This document shows, piece after piece, positions 15,788 through 24,997 of a stretch of DNA of 64,000 nucleotides. The first letter of the stretch is position 1. Every line of letters starts with the position of its first letter. Position numbers and translations under genes: made by a program. This stretch comes from Limivivens faecihominis (GTDB taxonomy: Bacteria > Bacillota > Clostridia > Lachnospirales > Lachnospiraceae). The stretch covers positions 1 through 64,000 of the forward strand of contig NZ_JAJEPR010000014.1 in NCBI RefSeq assembly GCF_020686945.1. Reading direction: 5' to 3'. The notes below the pieces were generated by a model that did not search any database, was not told where the DNA came from, and saw only the letters and a list, made by a program, of their open reading frames with translations.

Positions 15788-17560
15788 TCAGTCAAGAGAA
15801 ATATGCAACTTTCCGATGGCCTCCACACGCCGCTTGTCCGCCACGATCTTCTGAAGTCCGGCCATATCTGCCGGATCCAGATGAGCAGTCCGGTACTCAA
15901 TGCTTCCCCGGAGCACTCGAAGAATCGTCTCGTTCAGGGCCTTTTCAAGCTCTGCCTTCGTCTCCACGCGAACCGTGGCGTTAAAAAGAGCCGCCACCTC
16001 CCGCTGCTGCTCCGCATCCTCGTAGGCACTCAGGATTCGCGCTGGATTCACTTCCCCGGTTTTCAGCTGCTCAAAGAGCTTCTCCGCCACCTCACGGTAA
16101 AGGGGATCGGTGAAATCCTCCGGTGTAATGTAGGCGCTGATCTTTTCATACAGCCCCTTCTGCTCAATAAGCCAGGTCAGAAGAAGGCGCTGGGAAGTCT
16201 TCTTTCCGTCTTCTTTTTCCCGCTTTTTCTGGGGACGGACAACCTCCTCCCGCTCTCTTCTGGGGACTGCTCCCCGCATGGCCTCCCGGTTTACCATTTT
16301 CCGCAGGGAATCAAAACTGATCTGGTAGCGCTCCGCCACAGCCTGGATATAATTTTCCCGCTCCAGCTCCTGGTCAAACTCCATGAGTTTCCGGGCTACC
16401 GCCTGGTAAAAACCGGTCTTCCCCTCGGGATCGTGCATATCAAAATCCCGCTCCAGGATGGAAATCTCAAAGAGAAAGCTGTTTTCCGCCTGGTCCATCC
16501 GCTCCTGGAAGGCCTCGGGACCCAGCGTCTTGATAAATTCGTCCGGGTCCTTATAAGGGTTCATATGAAGAACCCTCGTGGATATCCCCGCCGCTTTCAG
16601 CATGGGAATCGCCCGAAGCGCCGCCTTGATGCCGGCTCCGTCGCTGTCGTAGGTCAGGATAACCTCATCGGTATAGCGCTTCAGAAGACTGGCATGCTGG
16701 GTGGTAAGAGCCGTTCCCAGGGAAGCCACAGAATTCTTAAAGCCTGCCTGGTGCATGGAAATCACATCCATGTAGCCCTCGCAGACCAGCATGCTCTTTT
16801 TCCTGGCCGTCCGGGCCACGTTCAGGCCATAGAGATTCCGGCTCTTATCAAAGACCGCCGTCTCCGGAGAGTTCAGATATTTCGGCTTTCCGTCTCCCAT
16901 GACACGGCCGCCGAAGCCGATGACACGGTTGTTTACGTCCATAATGGGAAAAATGACACGATTCCAGAATTTATCGTACATACCGTTTCTCTCATCCACA
17001 TTCATAAGCCCGGATTCCCGCAGAAGCTCGTCGGAGACGCCCTGCTTTTTCAGATAAAGATACAGGTCGTTGCTGTATTTGTTGGAATAGCCAAGGCCAA
17101 AGCTCCGGATTGTCTCGTCGGAGAGACATCTGTTTTTCAGGTATTCCATGGCCTGGCGGCCGTTCTCCGTCCGAAGCTGGTAATAATAGTATTTTGCTGT
17201 CATCTTGTTCACATTCAGGATGCGAGTCCGAAGATCCTGTGCCCGTCGTTCCTCCTGGGAGTATTCTTTCTCCGGAAGTGTGATGCCAGCCCGCTCTGCC
17301 AGAAATTTCATAGCTTCCGGGAAAGAATAATTCTCGTACTCCTGAATAAACGTAAATACGTTTCCACCCGCCCCGCAGCCGAAACAGTAATACATCTGCT
17401 TATCCGGACTTACGGAAAAGGAGGGAGATTTCTCGTTGTGGAAGGGGCAGAGCCCGAAGTAGGAACTTCCTTTCCGCTGGAGTTTTACATATTCGGAAAT
17501 GACGCTGACGATGTCATTCCGTGACCGCACCTCCTCGATCACATCTTCTGCATAATACAT
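15788..17560 (-). CDS. dnaG: DNA primase
   Basis: Synthesises RNA primers for replication. The CHC2 zinc finger is at about 38-63 (CPFHNEKSPSF, then CFGCGAGGN). The catalytic TOPRIM domain lies around 255-340 (CEGYMDVISMHQAG, LTYDSDGAGIKAA). A C-terminal DnaB-interaction region follows. The open frame extends 38 codons further up, but the family start is MYYAEDVIEEV, so ATG at 17560 (590 aa) is preferred. AGGAG lies 13 bases upstream, a long spacing. Confidence 0.96.
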   Translation of the reverse strand: MYYAEDVIEEVRSRNDIVSVISEYVKLQRKGSSYFGLCPFHNEKSPSFSVSPDKQMYYCFGCGAGGNVFTFIQEYENYSFPEAMKFLAERAGITLPEKEYSQEERRAQDLRTRILNVNKMTAKYYYYQLRTENGRQAMEYLKNRCLSDETIRSFGLGYSNKYSNDLYLYLKKQGVSDELLRESGLMNVDERNGMYDKFWNRVIFPIMDVNNRVIGFGGRVMGDGKPKYLNSPETAVFDKSRNLYGLNVARTARKKSMLVCEGYMDVISMHQAGFKNSVASLGTALTTQHASLLKRYTDEVILTYDSDGAGIKAALRAIPMLKAAGISTRVLHMNPYKDPDEFIKTLGPEAFQERMDQAENSFLFEISILERDFDMHDPEGKTGFYQAVARKLMEFDQELERENYIQAVAERYQISFDSLRKMVNREAMRGAVPRREREEVVRPQKKREKEDGKKTSQRLLLTWLIEQKGLYEKISAYITPEDFTDPLYREVAEKLFEQLKTGEVNPARILSAYEDAEQQREVAALFNATVRVETKAELEKALNETILRVLRGSIEYRTAHLDPADMAGLQKIVADKRRVEAIGKLHISLD

Positions 17561-17636
17561 ATCTGTCTTTACACTCCTTCCGTTGTATCCGTATCTTTCT
17601 GATTCTATGCTGCCAGTTTTTTCACCCGGGAACCGA

Positions 17637-18644
17637 CTAGCCTCTCCAGGCCTTCGGAATAAAGATCTCCGCAAACCGGTCGATGGCGTACTGATCGGTC
17701 ATTCCCGCGATATAGTCGCAGACCACTCGCTCCTGTGGCTGATTCTTCTGATGAATCAGCTCCAGATATTCCTTCGGCATCCGATCCGCATGGCGGTTAT
17801 AATAGCGGTAAAGTTCCTGGATCATCTCCCGGGCCTTCCGCTCTTCCTGTTTGGCCTCGGGATTATAGTACACATGGTCAAAAAGGAAACTTCGAAGCCC
17901 CTGCATGGCTCCTGCAATCTCAGGTGACATGAGGATATCCGGCTTGTCGTAACTGTTTTTTACAATGTCATGGATCAGCGTGTTGAGCCTCTCCCGGGTG
18001 CTGTGGCCCAAAAGCAAACAGAACTCTTCCGGAAGCTCCTCCTCGGAAAGAATGCCTGCCCGCTCCGCATCGTCGATATCATGGTTGATATAGGCGATCT
18101 TATCGGAAAGGCGGACGATTTTTCCTTCCATCGTGGAAGGATGGCCCGACGTCCGGTGGTTCCGGATGCCGTCCCTCACCTCCCAGGTCAGGTTCAGGCC
18201 CTCGCCTTTCTTCTCCAGAAGTTCCACCACGCGGACGCTCTGCTCATAATGGGCAAAACCCAAGGGGCAGATCTCATTTAAGGCCCCTTCCCCGGCGTGG
18301 CCGAAGGGCGTATGACCAAGATCGTGGCCGAGAGCAATGGCCTCCGCCAGATCCTCGTTGAGCCTTAAAGCCCTCGTGATGGTCCGGGCCGTCTGGGCCA
18401 CCTCCAGAGTGTGGGTCAGCCTCGTCCGGTAATGGTCTCCCTGGGGAAGAAGGAAGACCTGGGTCTTGTGCTTGAGCCGCCGGAAGGCCTTTGAATGAAG
18501 AATCCGGTCCCGATCTCTCTGATAAACCGGGCGGATATCGCAGGGCGGTTCCTCCCGCTCCCTTCCTCTGGAATTTCTGCTCAAGGAAGCGTAGGGACTT
18601 AAATAGTCGGCTTCCCTCTGTTCTGCCATCTCACGAATGTTCAT
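17637..18644 (-). CDS. dgt: dGTPase-like HD deoxynucleotide triphosphohydrolase
   Basis: Removes triphosphate from dNTPs. The HD motif is complete: RLTHTLEVAQ (about 78-87) and ALGHDLGHTPFGH (about 106-118). YINHDIDDAERAG supplies a later Asp. The 335-aa length fits the shorter Firmicutes Dgt class. ATG at 18644 is chosen over GTG at 18653, because AGAGAGG lies eight bases upstream. The start overlaps the 3' end of comEC, and dnaG follows, the usual dgt-dnaG order. Confidence 0.92.
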   Translation of the reverse strand: MNIREMAEQREADYLSPYASLSRNSRGREREEPPCDIRPVYQRDRDRILHSKAFRRLKHKTQVFLLPQGDHYRTRLTHTLEVAQTARTITRALRLNEDLAEAIALGHDLGHTPFGHAGEGALNEICPLGFAHYEQSVRVVELLEKKGEGLNLTWEVRDGIRNHRTSGHPSTMEGKIVRLSDKIAYINHDIDDAERAGILSEEELPEEFCLLLGHSTRERLNTLIHDIVKNSYDKPDILMSPEIAGAMQGLRSFLFDHVYYNPEAKQEERKAREMIQELYRYYNRHADRMPKEYLELIHQKNQPQERVVCDYIAGMTDQYAIDRFAEIFIPKAWRG

Positions 18645-21075
18645 GTGAATCACCTCTCTCTATTTTATCGAATTTCTGTTCCAATTTCCAGCCCTTTTTT
18701 CCGTCGGCCGGATAAAGGGTGATGGCCCCGCTCTTCATCGTGTAAAAAATGCGGCAGCCTGCCCTCTCAAGGCGCTGAACCGTTTCCGGGGCGGGGTGGC
18801 CGTAGCGGTTTTCCTTCGCACAGGAGATCACGGCAAGCTTCGGGCGGACCGCCTGCAAAAAAGCTTCGCTCGTCGAATACCGGGAGCCATGATGACCGAC
18901 TTTCAGGATATCGGCCTCCAGATCCAGCCCGGAAGCCAGAAGTTCCTGCTCTCCTTCCTCGCCAAGATCTCCGGTGAAGAGAAAGCGAAGGCCATTTAGG
19001 TCCACCAGAAGGACCTGGGAGTTTTCGTTTTCGTCCTCTTTTTTCTGATTTTTTGCAGGAGAAAGGCAGCGGATCTTTGCATTTTCTTCCTGAAAAACCG
19101 TGCCCCGACTGATGTAGAGGAGGTTTGTTCCGAAACGCCTGGCCTCCTTTTCCAGGCGGAGTCTGGTCTCATCCTCGGGAAGGGCGGAAAGGCAGAGATT
19201 ATGGATCGGGATGCCGTGAAACTGATCCTTCAGAAGCTCCTCTGCCCCGCTGATATGGTCCGCATCCATATGGGAGAGGAAAAGATAGTCCAGGGCTGAA
19301 ACGTCCCTGGCTTTCAGAAAGGGCAGAATGCGATAAGTTCCCACGTCGGAAACGGTCGTGCTGCCGCCGTCGATGAGGCAGGTTATCCCCTGTTCTGTGC
19401 GAAGAAAAATCGCGTCTCCCTGGCCGACATCAAGGAAAGTGACTTCGGAGGGGCGATTGATTGGGAAGCAAAGGATGCAAAGAGACAGAATTATAAGAAA
19501 TATTCTGAGCCAGATATGGTGGCATTTTTGAGGTGAATCGATTGACGCAGATTGATCTGATTTTTCAAATCTGCTTTGGTCTGACTGACCTCCAAACTCT
19601 CTTGTTTCACTATACAGTCTCTGATTACCTGTGTTTTCTTTCCATTTCTGTATAGTTTCGCTTTGCATGTTTAATGATTTCATTCTATTGTATTGCTTCT
19701 GGTTTCTAATTTTTTCTGATTCTATCTGACTTTTTGTTATATTTCCATAATTTCTACATTTTTCTAAGCTCACGGCTTTCCTGCGTCTTCCTCCCCACAC
19801 CGCTATCCCCACCAGCACATAATACACCCCAATTCTCCACAATTCCGGCTGCCCGATGATCGCCCGGCTCCCGGGCAGCACCTCTGTTCTTTCCAATAGG
19901 GTCTGGAAAAACCTTAACACTCCCGCCGAAGCCCCGGCGAGGAACATTCCCACCATCACGGAAACTCCTCCCGTCAGCATCCCCGCGGCCCCGGACAGAA
20001 ACACCACCGGCACCAGCGGAATCACGATCAGGTTCAAAAATAATGCATAGGGCATCCATTCATAAAACCAGTAGAGCGTACAGGGCAGCGTAACCAGCGT
20101 CACCGAAACTCCGGACAACAGGCTCAAAGCCATCTTGTTTTTCCATCCCAGCCTTTTCTGGATGGCCGGATAGACCAGAGCCATCGCCCCCACCGAGAGG
20201 AACGAGAGCTGAAATCCACACTGAAAGAGCTGTAGCGGCTGCTCCGCCAGAATCAGAATACCGGCAAGCGCCAGCGCCGACACCACATCGTAGGTCTCCC
20301 CCAAAACTTCCGCCCCCAGATACACCAGAAACATAAACACTGCCCGCTTCGCCGACACGCCAAAGCCCGTGAGGAAGCCATACACCACCATAAAACTTCC
20401 GCTCACCGCCGCCGAAAAAGGATAACTTCTCTTTTTCTTCCGCAGAAACTGATAGAGCAGCATGCCGACCAGCGAGATATGTAAACCCGAGATCGCCAGA
20501 ATATGGGAGATTCCGCCGGACTGATAGAGCTCCTTCTGCTCTTTTTTTAAACCACTTTTTTCACCTAAAAGCATAGCCTGAAGAAGCCCGGCTTCCTCTT
20601 TTCCTGTGATCGTTTCCAACGTACGAGCCCAAAAAGAGCGCAGTTCATAAAGCTTCTGAAAAAAGAAATTTTCTTTTGCCTCAATTATCATAAGCTTTGC
20701 TTTTTTCAGAACCATGCCGATTCCACGGGCTTCATAATAGGCCTTCTGGTCAAACTGTCCCGGATTGGCCGCTTCCTCCAACGGTGCGTAGGTTCCCGTA
20801 ACCTTTACCCAATATCCAATTTTTAATTCTGTTTGCTGATTTTCATAGACAAGAACCTGTCTTTGATAAGATAGATCTGATGATAGATAAATATGAGACA
20901 GACGAAGCTGCCGGCTGTTTTCCTTTTCTGTAATCTCCTCCACGGTTCCGGTCAGAGTGACCGTCTCCCCTGCGGAGAGAGCCGGCGGCGGTGGGGCAAG
21001 AATTCCCCGCGCCCCCGCCGCTCCAATCAGAAAAGCCACCAGCAAAAACGCCCAGAGAAGCGGTCGTTTTGTCAT
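18631..21075 (-). CDS. comEC: ComEC/Rec2 DNA uptake channel with an unusual hydrophilic insertion
   Basis: Forms the membrane channel for single-stranded DNA uptake. The order is N-terminal membrane anchor and OB-like DUF4131 region, the Competence domain with multiple helices (ISHILAISGLHISLVG), and a C-terminal metallo-beta-lactamase domain (FLSHMDADHISGAE, VGHHGSRYSTSE). ATG at 21075 gives 814 aa, with the start 16 bp past the gerM-like stop. Between the last membrane segments, about 80 residues (bases roughly 19500-19770) are Ser/Gln/Lys/Asn-rich and AT-rich, unlike the rest. The frame stays open. Confidence 0.93.
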   Translation of the reverse strand: MTKRPLLWAFLLVAFLIGAAGARGILAPPPPALSAGETVTLTGTVEEITEKENSRQLRLSHIYLSSDLSYQRQVLVYENQQTELKIGYWVKVTGTYAPLEEAANPGQFDQKAYYEARGIGMVLKKAKLMIIEAKENFFFQKLYELRSFWARTLETITGKEEAGLLQAMLLGEKSGLKKEQKELYQSGGISHILAISGLHISLVGMLLYQFLRKKKRSYPFSAAVSGSFMVVYGFLTGFGVSAKRAVFMFLVYLGAEVLGETYDVVSALALAGILILAEQPLQLFQCGFQLSFLSVGAMALVYPAIQKRLGWKNKMALSLLSGVSVTLVTLPCTLYWFYEWMPYALFLNLIVIPLVPVVFLSGAAGMLTGGVSVMVGMFLAGASAGVLRFFQTLLERTEVLPGSRAIIGQPELWRIGVYYVLVGIAVWGGRRRKAVSLEKCRNYGNITKSQIESEKIRNQKQYNRMKSLNMQSETIQKWKENTGNQRLYSETREFGGQSDQSRFEKSDQSASIDSPQKCHHIWLRIFLIILSLCILCFPINRPSEVTFLDVGQGDAIFLRTEQGITCLIDGGSTTVSDVGTYRILPFLKARDVSALDYLFLSHMDADHISGAEELLKDQFHGIPIHNLCLSALPEDETRLRLEKEARRFGTNLLYISRGTVFQEENAKIRCLSPAKNQKKEDENENSQVLLVDLNGLRFLFTGDLGEEGEQELLASGLDLEADILKVGHHGSRYSTSEAFLQAVRPKLAVISCAKENRYGHPAPETVQRLERAGCRIFYTMKSGAITLYPADGKKGWKLEQKFDKIERGDSHEHS

Positions 21076-21091
21076 ATAAGCGCCTTTCTTA

Positions 21092-22084
21092 TTAAAAGAA
21101 ACTCTTCCACAGCGAATCCACACCCACCGAGGGCTCCAGCACATCGCTCTCACTGGAGACAACCTGGTGAATGAGGTCTTCGCGTTTGGTAAAAGGTTGC
21201 GTGAGATCGATTTCATCCCGGTAAAGTGTTTCCTGTGAACCCTCGATCTGGATGATAACTTCCCTGACACCTGCCGTATCTATGAGGGCATCCACCGCAG
21301 CATAGAGGCTGGTCTCCGCCGTCACATTGGACTCTGAAGAGGGAGCCGCATTGAAAGCAGAATCAAAGTTTACCGTACAGGTGCCCCCCTCCGTCTGGAC
21401 CGAGAGGACCTTAGTTTCCGCCGGAAGAACTGCCTGAAGCTTCGCATTCACCGGTCCTTTGATGAGCTCTTCCAGGATCACCTTTTCCAGCGTGGAATTG
21501 GAAGAATAGTGGACGTTTCGCATCTCCCGCTCGATGAGGCTGCCGTCGCTGTCCGCGAAATAGAGGGACAGGGTGGCATTCTGGTAGGAATTGATGCCGT
21601 CGCCCTTCGTATCGATGAAAGATTCCGCCGTCATGCCTCCCACCACGTCTCCTGCCTCATCCACAAGGTCTTCGCCATTCACCGTGATAACCACCTGTTC
21701 CACATTGGAGACCTGAATCAGCGTGTTGACAAAGGCCGCCCGGACCAGAATCTCCCGAACCGGGTCCATATCGTTGTAGGCCTCGTTGAAGTCCACATCC
21801 ACCTCCCGGGCTTTCAGGACACAGTGCTCTACCTTCACCTCATCCGGCAGGGCTTTCACATGGTCGCTTCCCACCTGGGGACGGCCCATTTTTTCCAGAA
21901 GCTCCTCCGTCACCTCTCTCGGTGAGGTGGAACTCTCCGGCGTGTAGCTCTCTTCCACCAGCTTCGTGCCGGAGGTGCTGATATAATACACCTGATACTG
22001 GGTGGAACCGCCGCTTTTCTCCGAACAGCCGGTCAGAAGAAGGGCCAGTAGAAAAATCATCAGAAAAGATACTCTTTTTTTCAT
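21092..22084 (-). CDS. GerM-like lipoprotein with two GerMN domains
   Basis: A 330-aa exported protein. The lipoprotein signal peptide MKKRVSFLMIFLLALLLTGC has the lipobox LTGC. Two GerMN domains follow (about 75-170 and 200-290), the second with TLEKVILEELIKGP. GerM is a spore-germination and sporulation protein of Bacillus, and GerMN domains also occur in other envelope proteins, so the exact role is open. Start chosen at 22084, with GAGGAGG six bases upstream. It directly follows the histidine kinase, so signalling and this lipoprotein are probably coexpressed. Confidence 0.87.
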   Translation of the reverse strand: MKKRVSFLMIFLLALLLTGCSEKSGGSTQYQVYYISTSGTKLVEESYTPESSTSPREVTEELLEKMGRPQVGSDHVKALPDEVKVEHCVLKAREVDVDFNEAYNDMDPVREILVRAAFVNTLIQVSNVEQVVITVNGEDLVDEAGDVVGGMTAESFIDTKGDGINSYQNATLSLYFADSDGSLIEREMRNVHYSSNSTLEKVILEELIKGPVNAKLQAVLPAETKVLSVQTEGGTCTVNFDSAFNAAPSSESNVTAETSLYAAVDALIDTAGVREVIIQIEGSQETLYRDEIDLTQPFTKREDLIHQVVSSESDVLEPSVGVDSLWKSFF

Positions 22085-22095
22085 ATCAGGCCTCC

Positions 22096-23532
22096 TCACT
22101 CTGCATGGATCAGAGGAATGCGGACCGTAAAGGTCGTACCCTCTCCCAGTTTGCTGTATACTTTGATAGCTCCCCGGTGCATCAGAACGGCGCTTCTCGT
22201 GATGGCAAGACCAAGACCCGTACCTCCGATCTCTCTCGAATGGGATTTGTCTACCCGGTAAAAGCGTTCAAAAATATGTTCCTGGGATTCCTCGGGAATA
22301 CCGATGCCGGAATCCTCCACTTTGACATAGAAATACTTGTGATCCACATTTAAGGAAACATGAACCCAGCCCTCGTCCTTGTTGTACTTGATCGCATTTT
22401 CCACAAGGTTGGAAAGGGCCAGACTCAGCTTTGTCTCGTCCACCTGCGCCACCACTGGCTTGAAGTTTTCCATGACAAGCTCCACCTTTTTCTTGTCAGC
22501 GATGGGTTTTAAGCGCTTGATGATCTGATCCAGAAGCTCGTTGATATTTTTATCTTCAATGTGAAGATCCGCCGCCTTTTTATCCAGCTTGACAAGGGAT
22601 AAGAGGTCGTTGATGATCTTGTTTTCCCGGTCGATCTCCTCGCCGATATCCGTCATGAACTCCTTATAGAGCTCCACCGGCACATCGTCCTGGGAAATCA
22701 AGGAGTCCGCCAGCACCTTCATGGAAGTGATGGGCGTTTTCAGCTCGTGGGACACGTTGGAGACAAACTCCTGTCGCGAATCCTCCAGCACCCGGAGCCG
22801 TTTCAGCATCCGGTTGTAGGCCTCGGAGAGCAGCTGGGTCTCAGTATAATCCGGAATCGAAATATCCTCCTCCAGGAAACCGCCGGTCATCTCGTCGAGG
22901 GACTGGGTGACTTTTCCGAAGGGACGGATCAGAAGCTTGGAGGTATAAAGGGCCGCCAGAAAAACAAGCGCTGCCATACCGATCTGTAAAAGGAGTACCT
23001 TATGGCTCAGGGCCGACCGGCTCTCCTGAATATCGTTGGTGGGAGTGCTGATGACCAGCACGCCTTCCACCTGATCCTCGTCATTTTCCAAGGGGATCGT
23101 CATCTCGATAAACTCGCTGGCCTCGTCGTAACGCATGGTCCGCGAGCCCTGAAAACACTTCAAAAGCTCCTCGGAGATGATCAGCTTGTTCTCATCCAGG
23201 CCATAGGTATCCTTGATGATCCGGAAACCGCTGTTCACAATGACGATGCGGCCGTTATAGAGCCCCGCCAGCTGCGAGAGCTCCATCTCCGCCACCTCCG
23301 ATGTATTTCCCTGAAGATAGCCTGAGCGGACCAGCTCCTCTGCCAGGCTGATACACTGATTCTGCACCAGCGACCCTCTCTGGGTAATGCTCTGCTCCTC
23401 AAAACTTCTCAGAATTCCCTGCTTGATCAGCATGATGGGTATGATGCCCACCAGCATAAAAATGACAAAGATGCGGAACTGCAGGCTCTTTCCGTACTGC
23501 CGAATCCATTTTCCCTTAAAAAACTTTTTCAC
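22096..23532 (-). CDS. Sensor histidine kinase, WalK/PhoR-like
   Basis: Membrane sensor paired with the upstream regulator. A first membrane helix (IFVIFMLVGIIPIMLI) precedes an extracellular region of about 130 residues; then come a second helix (about 165-185), HAMP, the H-box NVSHELKTPITSMKVLADSL, and the ATP-binding domain with N, G1 (VEDSGIGIPEE) and G2 (GGTGLGLAITRS) boxes. GTG at 23532 (AGGGGA six bases upstream, 478 aa) is preferred, since the upstream ATG lies in the loop of a hairpin. GerM-like and comEC genes follow. Confidence 0.92.
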   Translation of the reverse strand: MKKFFKGKWIRQYGKSLQFRIFVIFMLVGIIPIMLIKQGILRSFEEQSITQRGSLVQNQCISLAEELVRSGYLQGNTSEVAEMELSQLAGLYNGRIVIVNSGFRIIKDTYGLDENKLIISEELLKCFQGSRTMRYDEASEFIEMTIPLENDEDQVEGVLVISTPTNDIQESRSALSHKVLLLQIGMAALVFLAALYTSKLLIRPFGKVTQSLDEMTGGFLEEDISIPDYTETQLLSEAYNRMLKRLRVLEDSRQEFVSNVSHELKTPITSMKVLADSLISQDDVPVELYKEFMTDIGEEIDRENKIINDLLSLVKLDKKAADLHIEDKNINELLDQIIKRLKPIADKKKVELVMENFKPVVAQVDETKLSLALSNLVENAIKYNKDEGWVHVSLNVDHKYFYVKVEDSGIGIPEESQEHIFERFYRVDKSHSREIGGTGLGLAITRSAVLMHRGAIKVYSKLGEGTTFTVRIPLIHAE

Positions 23533-23552
23533 TGTCGTTCCCCTGTCAAGAA

Positions 23553-23582
23553 AAGGCCGGCGCATAGAAAAACGCCGACCTT
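23553..23582. terminator. Hairpin between regulator and kinase genes
   Basis: AAGGCCGGCG (23553-23562) and CGCCGACCTT (23573-23582) form a 10-bp stem with one mismatch and a 10-nt loop. A good U-tract exists only on the plus strand, where there is no gene to terminate. On the minus strand it may act as a partial terminator or attenuator that lowers kinase relative to regulator, or protect mRNA ends. Confidence 0.6.
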
Positions 23583-23608
23583 TTTATTCTACTTCTTTCG
23601 TCTATTTA

Positions 23609-24301
23609 TCAGGTCTGCTGGAAATAGTAGCCCACACCCCATTTGGTGTGAACGTATCTCGGCTCGCTGGGATTGGCCTCGATCTTCTCTCTCAGACGGC
23701 GGATATGTACATCCACGGTACGGACATCGCCGGGATACTCATAACCCCAGACGATGTTCAGAAGATTTTCCCGGCTGTAAACCTTGTTCGGATTGAAAAC
23801 AAGGAGTTCCAGCACATCAAACTCCTTCGCCGTCAGGTTGACCTCTTTTCCGGCGATGCTCACCCGGCGTCCCTCACAGTCCAGCCGGAGATCTCCGGCC
23901 TCCACGACCTTGCTTCTGGTCTCCTCTGGCGTTTTTCTCGCCGTGCGGCGCATGATGGCTTTCAGCCGCGCCTTAACCTCCAGGATGTTGAAGGGCTTCG
24001 TGATATAATCGTCCGCGCCGTACTCCAGTCCCAGAATTTTATCCATATCATCTCCCTTGGCAGTCAGCATCACAACCGGCACCGATGAAAATTCCCGGAT
24101 GGACTGGCACACTTCAAAGCCGCTGAGCTTGGGCAGCATCACATCCAGAAGAACGATATCGTACTCCTTCTCTTTGACCATGTTCAGCGCTTCCTCGCCG
24201 TCGTAGGCGCAGTCTACTTCCATTCCATCCTGCTCCAGGCTGAAACGGATTCCTTTCACGATCAGTTTTTCATCATCCACTACCAGTACTTTCTTTGCCA
24301 T
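23609..24301 (-). CDS. OmpR/PhoB-family response regulator, WalR-like
   Basis: A 230-aa transcription factor. The receiver domain has the acidic pocket VVDDE and phospho-acceptor VLLDVMLPKLSG (Asp near 53), with conserved Thr and Lys in VMLTAKG and YITKPF. The C-terminal winged-helix domain ends in VDVHIRRLREKIE and YVHTKWGVGYYF. It most resembles the WalR/PhoB group. The partner kinase lies directly downstream. The specific regulon cannot be told from sequence. Confidence 0.93.
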   Translation of the reverse strand: MAKKVLVVDDEKLIVKGIRFSLEQDGMEVDCAYDGEEALNMVKEKEYDIVLLDVMLPKLSGFEVCQSIREFSSVPVVMLTAKGDDMDKILGLEYGADDYITKPFNILEVKARLKAIMRRTARKTPEETRSKVVEAGDLRLDCEGRRVSIAGKEVNLTAKEFDVLELLVFNPNKVYSRENLLNIVWGYEYPGDVRTVDVHIRRLREKIEANPSEPRYVHTKWGVGYYFQQT

Positions 24302-24316
24302 GGGCTATTCTCCTTA

Positions 24317-24892
24317 CTAAACCTTAATCTTATCCCTGATCTTCTGAAACATGGCATCTTTGATCCCGCTGACCTGCATGATCTCCTCGATGGAAGAAAA
24401 GCCGCCCTTCGCCTCGCGATAGGCAATGATATCCGCCGCCCTCGCTTCGCCGATCCCAGGAAGAGTCTTCAGTTCTTCAGGCCCCGCCGTATTGATGTTG
24501 ACCCTGTCATCGGTTTCCTGTAAAGGCGCCTGGCCTCCTTCTGTCTCCTCCCCTTCAAAGGGAATGTAGACCTGCTGCCCGTCCGTCAGCTCTGCCGCCT
24601 GGTTTACCAGCCGTTCCAGGGCTTCGGGAAGAAGGCCGCCGGCCGCTTCCACCGCCTGAAAAACCCGACTTTTTTCCGGAAGTTCGTAAACGCCGGGCTT
24701 TGCCACGGCTCCTCTCACATCCACAAACAGGGTACCGCGGGAAACTTCTGTTTCTTCCTGGCTCTCCTCCTCAAAGGAAGAGACCGCAGGAAACGTTTCC
24801 TCTTCTATTTCCATAGCCTGCCTTCTCCCGCAGCCGGTAAGACAGCTTACCAGAACCGTCAGAAAAAGAAAAATCTGCCAGACATGTTTCAT
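24317..24892 (-). CDS. comEA: ComEA-like DNA-binding competence protein
   Basis: An exported DNA receptor. A signal peptide with lipobox-like LTGC (MKHVWQIFLFLTVLVSCL then TGC) is followed by an acidic spacer, a SLBB domain (FVDVRGAVAKPGVYELP) and two helix-hairpin-helix motifs at the C-terminus (VNINTAGPEELKTLPGIGEA and SIEEIMQVSGIKDAMF). A possible lipid anchor is unusual, since classic ComEA is a membrane-helix protein. ATG at 24892 (191 aa) gives the tidy signal peptide; a start nine codons earlier is possible. comEC is four genes downstream in the same run. Confidence 0.88.
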   Translation of the reverse strand: MKHVWQIFLFLTVLVSCLTGCGRRQAMEIEEETFPAVSSFEEESQEETEVSRGTLFVDVRGAVAKPGVYELPEKSRVFQAVEAAGGLLPEALERLVNQAAELTDGQQVYIPFEGEETEGGQAPLQETDDRVNINTAGPEELKTLPGIGEARAADIIAYREAKGGFSSIEEIMQVSGIKDAMFQKIRDKIKV

Positions 24893-24949
24893 ATTTTCTG
24901 TATCTCCCTTCATCCCCATAGATGAAAGGCCCCTTACACAGACAATATT

Positions 24950-24978
24950 ATTGTAGCGGAAAATTCACATTTTTACAA
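24950..24978 (-). promoter_or_regulatory. Promoter of the comEA-to-kinase run
   Basis: On the minus strand, TTGTAA (24973-24978), 17 bp, TACAAT (24950-24955). It would drive comEA, the two-component pair and possibly the genes down to 13339. Confidence 0.65.
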
Positions 24979-24997
24979 CACATTTTTAAAAAGTTTT

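Noticed and set aside
18631..24892. A dedicated competence operon
   Set aside because: comEA and comEC are in one run but separated by regulator, kinase and lipoprotein genes and followed by dgt, dnaG and others; no other competence genes are present.
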